A DNA stretch of 5,567 nt from an uncultured Bacilli bacterium (GCA_947628245.1 CANQZH010000081.1:1-5567), one strand, 5' to 3'. Shown: positions 1-5,396, counted from the stretch's first letter. Notes: generated by a model not told the origin, from the sequence alone. Made by a program: numbers and translations.

Positions 1-363
1 ACTAGTTGAATAACTAATTGGGATTTCCAGTACAATATTTTCCCATAAAACCCCAATAATATCAAGTGTATTTTGCTGTTTTTTTATAAAATTTTGTAAG
101 TTTTCATTATCATCAGTTATTTTTTCCACAATATTTAAACTAAAAGGATACTCTACTTCTTTTAAAGTAATTGCATCTTGTAAAATCATTTTTAATTTAG
201 AAATTATCAATAAATGATAATCTTGATTATTATCTTTATTTATTTTTAATGATATTTTAAAAGTTGGTAATTTAAGAATACTAGTATTTTGATAATAATC
301 TTTAGGAATATCAACTTCTAATTCTTCATCCATTGTTTTAATAAAAACTTTTGATAAATCCAT
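1..363 (-). CDS. DUF177 / YceD family protein (YlbN-like), 3' end cut by window edge
   Basis: The frame is open for 121 codons from an ATG at 363 to the window edge, so the C-terminus is missing. The family (YceD/YlbN, DUF177) is normally encoded just before rpmF, the ribosomal protein L32 gene, and has been linked to rRNA or ribosome metabolism in plants and bacteria; its biochemical role is not settled. Three things point to it. Residues about 59-74 (MILQDAITLKEVEYPF) match the family's central segment before the conserved 'PF'. A later segment (LDIIGVLWENIVLEIPI, about residues 100-116) matches the family's 'E..iL..P' motif. The gene is divergent from tmcAL, as ylbN is from ylbM in Bacillus. 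No Cys is seen in the visible part. A ribosome site GGTGGTG lies about 6 nt before the ATG. The family call is from memory of motifs plus synteny; rpmF should follow beyond position 1. Confidence 0.75.
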   Translation of the reverse strand, partial: MDLSKVFIKTMDEELEVDIPKDYYQNTSILKLPTFKISLKINKDNNQDYHLLIISKLKMILQDAITLKEVEYPFSLNIVEKITDDNENLQNFIKKQQNTLDIIGVLWENIVLEIPISYSTS

Positions 364-381
364 AAACACACCACCACTTAA

Positions 382-410
382 ATTATAATACAAATTGCTA
401 AAATACTCAA
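382..410 (-). promoter_or_regulatory. Predicted sigma-A promoter of the DUF177 gene
   Basis: Read on the minus strand, a -35 TTGAGT (410-405) is followed by a 17-nt spacer and a perfect -10 TATAAT (387-382). Transcription would start near 375, giving a short leader before the ATG at 363. The -35 lies inside the spacer of the opposing tmcAL promoter. Confidence 0.6.
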
Positions 411-423
411 TCTATGTTAAAAT
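395..423 (+). promoter_or_regulatory. Predicted sigma-A promoter of tmcAL
   Basis: On the plus strand TTGCTA (395-400) is spaced by 17 nt from TAAAAT (418-423). A TGT just before the -10 gives an extended -10 (TGn). Transcription would start near 430, about 16 nt before the chosen tmcAL start at 446. The TTG at 395, which could be misread as a start codon, is then the -35 element and not translated. Confidence 0.5.
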
Positions 424-445
424 CCAAAGAAATGGAAGTGGTTTT

Positions 446-1582
446 ATGACAATTATTGGTCTTATATGTGAATATAATCCATTTCATAATGGTCATCTTT
501 ATCATTTAAAAAAAATTAAAGAAAAATATCCTGATTCCCTTTTAATTTTATGTTTAAACGGTTATTTTTTAGAACGAGGCGAGATAAGTATCATAAATAA
601 ATTTGCTAAAGTCCAAATTGCTTTAGAAAATAATATTGATATAGTTATTGAATTACCTGTATTATTTGGTTGTCAATCAGCTGATAACTTTGCTACAAAC
701 TCTATTAAATTACTTGATGCCTTAAATGTTGATAAAATTATTTTTGGAAGTGAAAGTAATAATTTAAATCTTTTAATGAAAATTGCTAAAAAACAAGAAA
801 TGTTAAATCAAACAATAATGAAAAAACATTTAAAACAAGGAGATAGTTATTCTAAAAGTTTAATTAAATCTTTAAATGAAAAAGAATTAAAAGCTAATGA
901 TTTATTAGGAGTATCTTATTGTAAAGCCATCTTAAATAAAAAACTAAATATTGAATTAGAAACAATTTTAAGAACTAATGATTTTAATGATACCAAAGCT
1001 AATGATGATATAGTAAGTGCTCAAAATATTAGAGAAAAAATTAAAAATAAAATAGACATTACCAACTATTTACCTAAAACAAGTAAAAACAAAATCTTAA
1101 ATATTAATTATGATTTATACTTTAAACTTTTAAAACATAAAATATTAACTGATTTTAATTTAAAACAATATCTAGATGTTAATGAAGGAATTGAAAATTT
1201 ATTAATTAAAGAAATTAAAACTTGTAATAATTATGATGAATTTTTAAAGAAAATAAAAAGTAAACGTTATAATAATAATCGTTTACAAAGAATGCTTTTA
1301 CATATTAATTTAGGTATTTTAAAAAAAGACGCGAAAGAAAAAATAAATTATGTTAGAATTTTAGGTTTTAATTTAAAAGGCAAAAATTATTTAAATCAAG
1401 AAAGAAAAAATTTTAAATTACCAACTAAAATAGATTCTAAAAGTATTATTAGAGATTATGAATTAAAAGCTAGTTTATTATATGATTTATTAACTGGTCA
1501 AAACACTTATCAACAAGAATTAAAAAATAAACCAATTTATATAAATACTGCTGATAATTTAAAAGCATCTAACCAAAAATAA
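446..1582 (+). CDS. tmcAL: tRNA(Met) cytidine acetate ligase TmcAL (YlbM family)
   Basis: In B. subtilis TmcAL uses acetate and ATP to make N4-acetylcytidine at wobble position 34 of elongator tRNA(Met), in the cytoplasm. The 378-aa protein opens with the family signature GLICEYNPFHNGHLYHL (residues 5-21); HNGH at 14-17 is the nucleotidyltransferase-type HxGH motif. Next come a GYFLERGE segment (39-46; the family usually has GNFxQRGE), DIVIELP (65-71), NDLLGVSYCKAI (151-162), SAQNIR (191-196), KRYNNNRLQRMLLH (273-286) and the C-terminal YVRILGFN (302-309) and DYELKASLLYDLL (337-349). Length is close to the usual 390-415 aa. I chose ATG 446 because the conserved sequence begins there and GGAAGTGG precedes it; an upstream in-frame TTG at 395 adds 17 residues unlike the family. 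After PIYI, where relatives end, a 12-residue tail runs into the opposing sirA-like gene. Confidence 0.93.
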   Translation: MTIIGLICEYNPFHNGHLYHLKKIKEKYPDSLLILCLNGYFLERGEISIINKFAKVQIALENNIDIVIELPVLFGCQSADNFATNSIKLLDALNVDKIIFGSESNNLNLLMKIAKKQEMLNQTIMKKHLKQGDSYSKSLIKSLNEKELKANDLLGVSYCKAILNKKLNIELETILRTNDFNDTKANDDIVSAQNIREKIKNKIDITNYLPKTSKNKILNINYDLYFKLLKHKILTDFNLKQYLDVNEGIENLLIKEIKTCNNYDEFLKKIKSKRYNNNRLQRMLLHINLGILKKDAKEKINYVRILGFNLKGKNYLNQERKNFKLPTKIDSKSIIRDYELKASLLYDLLTGQNTYQQELKNKPIYINTADNLKASNQK

Positions 1583-1959
1583 TCTTTATTTTCAAAATCA
1601 CACACAAATAAATCATTAAATTCTTGAAGTTCTTTTAAAAAACAAGGTTTAATTACATTAGTATCCATTTTAATAAAAGTTTTATGTAAAGATAAAGTTG
1701 TACTTTCTTTTCGATAAAAATCGTGTAAACTATGAACATTTTTATACTTCATATAAAAATAATTATTCTTAAATTTTTTAAATAAAAGAATATCTAATTC
1801 TTTTAAAGAAATAGGTTTTATTAATTGATTAACAACTAAATTAATATCATCTTCTTTACGATAATAAAGCATTTCTAAAGTATGAAATACTTCATAAGGA
1901 CGATTTTTAAATACTTTTGAAATACTTGAATTAATTTTAAAGATATAAAAATGACGCAT
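1537..1959 (-). CDS. SirA/YneE-like DnaA-binding replication inhibitor
   Basis: B. subtilis SirA (YneE, about 148 aa) binds domain I of DnaA and stops new rounds of replication at the onset of sporulation. This 140-aa protein shows the same start pattern (RHFYIFKI at residues 2-9 against RHYYTYLI), a middle segment NQLIKPISLKELDILL resembling QYITQPIPILHMHQRL, and a C-terminal LFVCDFENKDYFWLDAFK resembling CFLAMDFNSKRYGWLNPVK (Bacillus sequence recalled from memory). Position supports the call: the gene follows the transketolase gene on the same strand, as yneE follows tkt. The start at 1959 has GGTG at 1968-1965 as a weak ribosome site and begins with the family's 'RH'. The gap to the tkt-like stop is 49 nt without a terminator, so co-transcription is likely. 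Its last 46 bases overlap tmcAL tail to tail. Whether it acts in sporulation or another checkpoint is unknown; no sporulation gene is seen here. Confidence 0.65.
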   Translation of the reverse strand: MRHFYIFKINSSISKVFKNRPYEVFHTLEMLYYRKEDDINLVVNQLIKPISLKELDILLFKKFKNNYFYMKYKNVHSLHDFYRKESTTLSLHKTFIKMDTNVIKPCFLKELQEFNDLFVCDFENKDYFWLDAFKLSAVFI

Positions 1960-1995
1960 ATTATCACCGTTATTACTTTAACATATAATATGCGT
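1954..1995 (-). promoter_or_regulatory. 11-bp perfect inverted repeat enclosing the sirA-like start codon
   Basis: The arms ACGCATATTAT and ATAATATGCGT (plus-strand 1954-1964 and 1985-1995) are exact reverse complements separated by 20 nt. In the minus-strand transcript the second arm contains the ATG of the sirA-like gene (1959-1957), and the GGTG ribosome site lies in the loop beside it. Folding would bury the start codon. There is no U run after it, so it is not a normal terminator. It could instead be a DNA operator. A weak promoter (TCGACA, 16 nt, TATGTT) also overlaps this stretch. Confidence 0.5.
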
Positions 1996-2008
1996 TTATT
2001 TTGTCGAA

Positions 2009-3985
2009 TTATTTAAGTAAAGTCTCAACTTTTAATTTTAAGCTTTCATAATCATAATCCATTTTTTGTAAAACTTCTATTGGAACTCCACTATAAGCAA
2101 AATCATTAATCCCTAAAATATATTCTTCACTAGTAGCATAACCTTGCCAACAACAACTATTACCAGCTTCAATAACAATTGTTTTGACATTTTTAGGTAA
2201 TAATACATTACGATAATCTTCACCATTACTTTTAAATAACTCTAAACTTGGCATTGAAATTACTCGAATATCTAAACCATTAGCTTTTAAATCATAAGCT
2301 ATTTGCATTGAACTAACTACTTCACTACCTGTTGAAATAATAATTCCATCTAAACGACTTTCTTCTTTTTTTATAATGTAGCCACCTCTTAATACTTCTT
2401 TACTATTAGAGCCCGGTAATTTAGGAACATTATTTTTAGTTAAAACCAAAGCACTAGGTTTACCTGATTTTAAAATATATTCCCAACTACCCATAACTTC
2501 ATTAATATCAGCTGGTCTAAAAACTGTCAAATTAGGAATCATTCGTAAAGTATTTAACTGTTCACAAGGAATTCTAGCTGGTCCATCTTCACTATCATAT
2601 AATGAATCGTGAGTAAAAATATAAGTTACTGGTAAATTCATTAAAGAAGTCATTCTAACTCCTGATTTTAATTCATCTAAATAACATAATTTTGTACTGC
2701 CAAAAACTCTTAAACCATTTAAAGCTAGACCATTTAAAATACTAGCCATAGCTCGATCTCTTACACCAAAGAAAATATTTTGAATTAAAGGATTTTCTTT
2801 AGATTGAAATTCAAGATTACCAATTATAGTTTGAGTTCTTAAAGCCATTCCCGCTGATCCTCCTAAAAATAAAGGATTTTTACTAGCAAATAAATTCATT
2901 ATTTTAGAATTAGTTTCTAATAAAGGTTCACGATAACCATCATTAATTTTATAATTAGCACTATCAAAAAAGATATCAGTTTTACCACTTTCTAATAAAT
3001 TAATAATTTGATTTAAGCCAGTACTCATTCTTCCTTTAGCTTTATTATATTGTTCTAACCATTTAGCATATTTTTTACTAGTTCGTTCTTTAATTTGAGA
3101 TTGAACATAAATTTGACTATCTTTTGATACTTCAAAAGGTGCTAAGAAAGAATTAAATTTCTTACGAATATTTTCAGTATCGTCAAATGATAAAGGTCCG
3201 TGATGTAAAATATTTTTACCAGCATTAAAAGATTCAGCCCCGATTTTATTTTGGAAAAGAATTAAAGCCGGTTTACCACAATCTTTAGCTTTAGTTATTA
3301 ATCTAATCATTTCTCTTTGATTAGTTATATCTTTTAAAATATCAACATAAAAACCCATAGCCGTAAAAGCTTTAATTAAAGCTTCAGGTTTTAACCCACG
3401 ATATTCGCCATCAGCAATACTTTCATTATAATCATATAAGAAAACTAAATGATCAAGTTTTTCTTGAAGAGCAAAAGTAAAAGCTTCCATAGATGTTCCA
3501 CAAGAAAAATCAGCATCAGAGCAAAAACAATATGTCGTATAAGTTAAAATGTTAACTTTATTTTCTTCAGCTTTAATCAAACTATTTAAATATCTTTTAG
3601 CTAAAGCTTCACCAACGGCAATACTAATTCCATCACCAGCAAAAGAAGTAGAAGCATCAACACCTGGAGTCGTATAAACTTCAGGAATACCTGGAGTTAT
3701 AGAACCTACTCTTTTAAAATTCATTAAATCTTCCTTTTTAATAGGATAACCAGCCATATGAAGCATCGCATATTGTAAAGGAGCAATTAATGAAGATGAT
3801 AAAATTACCCGATCACGATTAAAAAAACTAGGATTTTCAGGATATATATTTAAAATTTTAGCATAAAGTGTATACATTACGGGAGCCATATCTAAGACAA
3901 TTCCCGGTGACCCACTTTTAGCTCGACTAATCATATCTATGGCTAATAACTTTAATTCATTAATAGCTCTTACATCATTATTCAT
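2009..3985 (-). CDS. Transketolase homologue with degenerate active site
   Basis: The 658-aa protein aligns nearly end to end with bacterial transketolase (about 660 aa): N-terminal ThDP-binding domain (about 1-320), pyrimidine domain (about 350-520, FFGVRDRAM and FTHDS), and C-terminal domain (about 535-658, ISTGSEV, VISMPS). Transketolase moves two-carbon units between sugar phosphates in the pentose phosphate pathway. Compared with E. coli TktA recalled from memory, key residues differ: SGHPG reads SGSPG (S26), NGHG reads SSLI (L66), GHPE reads GIPE (I100), GDG reads SDA (156-158), the catalytic Glu of GVRE is Asp410, GPTH is GPAR (R471), and phosphate-site residues R358, S385 and R520 read L356, R383 and K517. 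Asp157, Asn187, His262 and His459 remain. The frame is intact with normal codon use, so it is not a decayed pseudogene. A ribosome site AGAGGG (3998-3993) precedes the ATG. The position is that of tkt in Bacillus. Normal transketolase activity is doubtful; the role is unknown. Confidence 0.88.
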   Translation of the reverse strand: MNNDVRAINELKLLAIDMISRAKSGSPGIVLDMAPVMYTLYAKILNIYPENPSFFNRDRVILSSSLIAPLQYAMLHMAGYPIKKEDLMNFKRVGSITPGIPEVYTTPGVDASTSFAGDGISIAVGEALAKRYLNSLIKAEENKVNILTYTTYCFCSDADFSCGTSMEAFTFALQEKLDHLVFLYDYNESIADGEYRGLKPEALIKAFTAMGFYVDILKDITNQREMIRLITKAKDCGKPALILFQNKIGAESFNAGKNILHHGPLSFDDTENIRKKFNSFLAPFEVSKDSQIYVQSQIKERTSKKYAKWLEQYNKAKGRMSTGLNQIINLLESGKTDIFFDSANYKINDGYREPLLETNSKIMNLFASKNPLFLGGSAGMALRTQTIIGNLEFQSKENPLIQNIFFGVRDRAMASILNGLALNGLRVFGSTKLCYLDELKSGVRMTSLMNLPVTYIFTHDSLYDSEDGPARIPCEQLNTLRMIPNLTVFRPADINEVMGSWEYILKSGKPSALVLTKNNVPKLPGSNSKEVLRGGYIIKKEESRLDGIIISTGSEVVSSMQIAYDLKANGLDIRVISMPSLELFKSNGEDYRNVLLPKNVKTIVIEAGNSCCWQGYATSEEYILGINDFAYSGVPIEVLQKMDYDYESLKLKVETLLK

Positions 3986-4012
3986 TTGGACACCCTCTTT
4001 ATTATTCTACAT

Positions 4013-4042
4013 AAGTATATCAAAAATATACTTTATAGTAAA
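4013..4042 (-). promoter_or_regulatory. Predicted promoter of the tkt-like gene with inverted repeat over the -10
   Basis: On the minus strand TTTACT (4042-4037), a 17-nt spacer and TATACT (4019-4014) form a sigma-A promoter with an extended -10 (TGA before TATACT). Transcription would begin near 4007, just ahead of the AGAGGG ribosome site. An 8-bp perfect inverted repeat, AAGTATAT-TTTTG-ATATACTT (4033-4013), covers the spacer end and the -10, so it may be an operator. It could also act as a weak A/U hairpin after the small upstream gene. Confidence 0.55.
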
Positions 4043-4048
4043 TTAATT

Positions 4049-4180
4049 TTAGGAAAAATTAGTAAAAAGAAAATTAATCAGCTGTAAAGATTCATTGCTA
4101 CTACTTAATAAAATAGCTCCTAATACAACTACAACATAAAGTAAAATCACAAGTGCATATTTTTTTAAAAATTTTTCCAT
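4049..4180 (-). CDS. 43-aa single-pass membrane protein, LexA-controlled, in the yneA position
   Basis: The ATG at 4180 opens 43 codons ending in TAA at 4051-4049, with a good ribosome site (GAAGG, 4192-4188) 7 nt upstream. The protein has a short basic N-terminus (MEKFLKKY), a hydrophobic helix at about residues 9-25 (ALVILLYVVVVLGAILL), then a polar SSSNES stretch and an amphipathic, Phe-rich tail (LINFLFTNF). The positive-inside rule puts the tail outside the cell. It has no LysM domain and no other known fold. It is divergent from lexA, and its promoter carries a LexA box in the spacer, which is the arrangement of B. subtilis yneA, an SOS-induced division inhibitor with an N-terminal membrane helix. 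Staphylococcal SosA likewise has a membrane helix without LysM. The function as a division inhibitor is inferred from position, regulation and topology only; a small toxin-like peptide is an alternative. Confidence 0.7.
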   Translation of the reverse strand: MEKFLKKYALVILLYVVVVLGAILLSSSNESLQLINFLFTNFS

Positions 4181-4204
4181 ATTTATACCTTCTTTCTGAC
4201 GTTA

Positions 4205-4233
4205 ATTTTATATTAAACAATTGTTCGCGTCAA
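4205..4233 (-). promoter_or_regulatory. LexA-regulated promoter of the 43-aa membrane protein gene
   Basis: On the minus strand TTGACG (4233-4228) and TAAAAT (4210-4205) are separated by exactly 17 nt, each one base off consensus. The LexA box at 4227-4214 fills most of the spacer, so bound LexA would block polymerase. Transcription would start near 4198, giving a short leader that includes the GAAGG ribosome site. Confidence 0.7.
4214..4227. promoter_or_regulatory. LexA box 1 (membrane protein side)
   Basis: On the minus strand the site reads CGAACAATTGTTTA, close to the Bacillus LexA operator CGAAC-RNRY-GTTYG. The central ten bases AACAATTGTT (4216-4225) are perfectly palindromic; the distal half ends in TA where the consensus has YG. 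It sits between the -35 and -10 of the minus-strand promoter. Confidence 0.75.
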
Positions 4234-4249
4234 CATTATTTTTCCAAAA

Positions 4250-4273
4250 TTTGTCAAACAACTGTTTGACAAA
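4250..4273. promoter_or_regulatory. LexA box 2 (lexA side), in a 24-bp palindrome
   Basis: The core CAAACAACTGTTTG (4255-4268) fits the Bacillus LexA operator apart from A for G at position 2 and one central base. The symmetry extends to 11-bp perfect arms (TTTGTCAAACA and TGTTTGACAAA) around a 2-nt centre. The right half overlaps the -35 of lexA, so LexA would repress its own gene. Confidence 0.82.
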
Positions 4274-4294
4274 CAAATGAGTGTATGCTATATT
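4266..4294 (+). promoter_or_regulatory. Promoter of lexA, autorepressed
   Basis: A perfect -35 TTGACA (4266-4271), a 17-nt spacer and TATATT (4289-4294) with an extended -10 TGC (4286-4288) make a strong sigma-A promoter. The predicted start near 4301 falls right at the GGAGAG ribosome site (4301-4306), so the leader may be only about 12 nt long. Confidence 0.8.
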
Positions 4295-4312
4295 TGTAGT
4301 GGAGAGTGATTT

Positions 4313-4942
4313 ATGAAAACTTTAGAAAAACAATTAACCCCCAAACAAGAAGAAGTATTTAACTTTATTAAAAAATATAGTGCTGAACACGGGTATCCCC
4401 CATCAGTAAGAGAGATATGTGCTAATTTAGGATTATCAAGTCCGGCTACTGTTCAAGCTCATATCAATCATTTAAAAGAAGCTGGAGTTATTAGAAATTC
4501 TTCTAATAAATTTAGAACTATTGAAATTTTAACGGAAAATGAATATTTAAATCATAATGATGATGTTATAAAAGTTCCTCTATTAGGAAAAGTAACTGCC
4601 GGAAATCCTATTGAAGCTATTGAAAGACCTGATGAATTTTTTGATTTACCTCAAGCTTTAGTTCCAGTTGGTAAAAATGTTTTTACTTTAGAAGTAAGTG
4701 GTGAATCAATGATTAATAAAGGTATTCTTGATGGCGATTACGTAATTGTTGAAAAACAAAATACCGCTAATAATGGGGATATTGTTGTAGCAATGACTGA
4801 TGAAAATGAAGTTACTTTAAAAACATTCTATAAAGAAAAAGATCATATTAGATTACAACCAGAAAATGATTATATGGAACCATTTATTTTTCCTAATGTT
4901 ACTATTTTAGGAAAAGCTATTGGTTTATTTCGTAAATTTTAA
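4313..4942 (+). CDS. lexA: LexA, SOS repressor and self-cleaving protease
   Basis: LexA represses DNA-damage genes and cuts itself when RecA filaments form on single-stranded DNA. The 209-aa protein has the usual length. Residues 1-70 form the winged helix-turn-helix: LTPKQEEVFNFI, then YPPSVREICANLGLSSPATV with the recognition helix around 41-53. Residues 86-209 form the S24 peptidase domain. The cleavage site is Ala96-Gly97 in KVTAGNP. The catalytic Ser is S132 in SGESM and the Lys is K170 in VTLKTF, so all active residues are present. The start at 4313 follows GGAGAG at 4301-4306 with suitable spacing, and the protein begins like other Firmicute LexAs. The gene is divergent from the small membrane gene with a LexA box for each side, and is followed after 14 nt by an unknown gene, probably in the same transcript. 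Confidence 0.97.
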   Translation: MKTLEKQLTPKQEEVFNFIKKYSAEHGYPPSVREICANLGLSSPATVQAHINHLKEAGVIRNSSNKFRTIEILTENEYLNHNDDVIKVPLLGKVTAGNPIEAIERPDEFFDLPQALVPVGKNVFTLEVSGESMINKGILDGDYVIVEKQNTANNGDIVVAMTDENEVTLKTFYKEKDHIRLQPENDYMEPFIFPNVTILGKAIGLFRKF

Positions 4943-4956
4943 CTTGGAGGAAATTA

Positions 4957-5367
4957 ATGAATACTTTAACCAAAGAACAATTAACAACTATTATTGATTG
5001 GTTTTATAATACCGGTAAAACTTTAAAATGTAATATTTATCTTGCTAAAGAAGATTTAATACTTATTACCGAAGAAATATATCAAAACTTAAAATTAAGA
5101 ATAAATGATAGTGAATATCTTTTAATAATAGATCATTATTTAAAACTTTTAATGGCTGATATAATAGATGATAATTTAGTTAATACATCTTGGGCAATAA
5201 ATCATTTATGGTATCTAACCGTTGGTCTTCAAGAAAAAATTGATGTCAAAAAATATAATGATTGTATTCCATCAATCCAAAATAATCTATTAAAAACTTT
5301 TGATATTCCTGAATCATTAAAAAATAAATTAAGTCGAAAAATAATTATTAATTATTTAACAAAATAA
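4957..5367 (+). CDS. Unrecognised 136-aa protein, probably co-transcribed with lexA
   Basis: I do not recognise this family. The start at 4957 has a strong ribosome site (GGAGG, 4946-4950) 6 nt before it and lies 14 nt after the lexA stop, with no promoter or terminator between, so it should share the LexA-repressed transcript. The protein looks soluble and largely helical: no signal peptide, no membrane segment of sufficient length, and alternating hydrophobic and charged residues. Visible points are an N-terminal LTKEQLTTIIDWFYNTG, a hydrophobic stretch YLLIIDHYLKLLMADII (54-70), Trp at 15, 79 and 85, Cys at 25 and 103, and a basic C-terminus (KNKLSRKIIINYL). No catalytic motif is apparent. 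It ends inside the terminator hairpin. SOS control suggests a damage-related role, but that is inference from position. Confidence 0.85.
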   Translation: MNTLTKEQLTTIIDWFYNTGKTLKCNIYLAKEDLILITEEIYQNLKLRINDSEYLLIIDHYLKLLMADIIDDNLVNTSWAINHLWYLTVGLQEKIDVKKYNDCIPSIQNNLLKTFDIPESLKNKLSRKIIINYLTK

Positions 5368-5396
5368 AACGAACACTAATTGTCCGTTTTTATTTT
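5366..5396. terminator. Bidirectional Rho-independent terminator between convergent genes
   Basis: The arms AAAACGAACA (5366-5375) and TGTCCGTTTT (5381-5390) enclose a 5-nt loop and are followed by TATTTT on the plus strand. The plus transcript has one A-C mismatch; in the minus transcript the same position is a G-U pair, and the tail reads ATTTTG. It therefore serves both the lexA operon and the converging gene. The plus-strand stop (5365-5367) and the minus-strand stop (5378-5376) both lie in the element. Confidence 0.75.

Noticed and set aside
395..445. TTG at 395 as the tmcAL start, adding 17 residues
   Set aside because: The extra residues do not resemble the family, there is no ribosome site before the TTG, and the TTGCTA there fits a -35 element. 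The conserved TmcAL N-terminus begins at ATG 446.
2009..3985. Tkt-like gene as a decayed pseudogene
   Set aside because: All 658 codons are open, length and domain order are normal, and ribosome site and promoter are present. Loss is confined to active-site positions while core fold segments are kept, which fits changed function better than decay.
4049..4180. The small membrane protein as YneF
   Set aside because: YneF is longer (about 72 aa), has a Met/Lys-rich cytoplasmic tail and lies after sirA in Bacillus. This gene is before tkt, divergent from lexA, and its tail differs.
5366..5390. CGAACA...TGTCCG in the terminator as a third LexA box
   Set aside because: The half-sites are spaced too far apart (17 bp overall against 14) and one half is mismatched; it is not near a promoter and is explained as a terminator hairpin.
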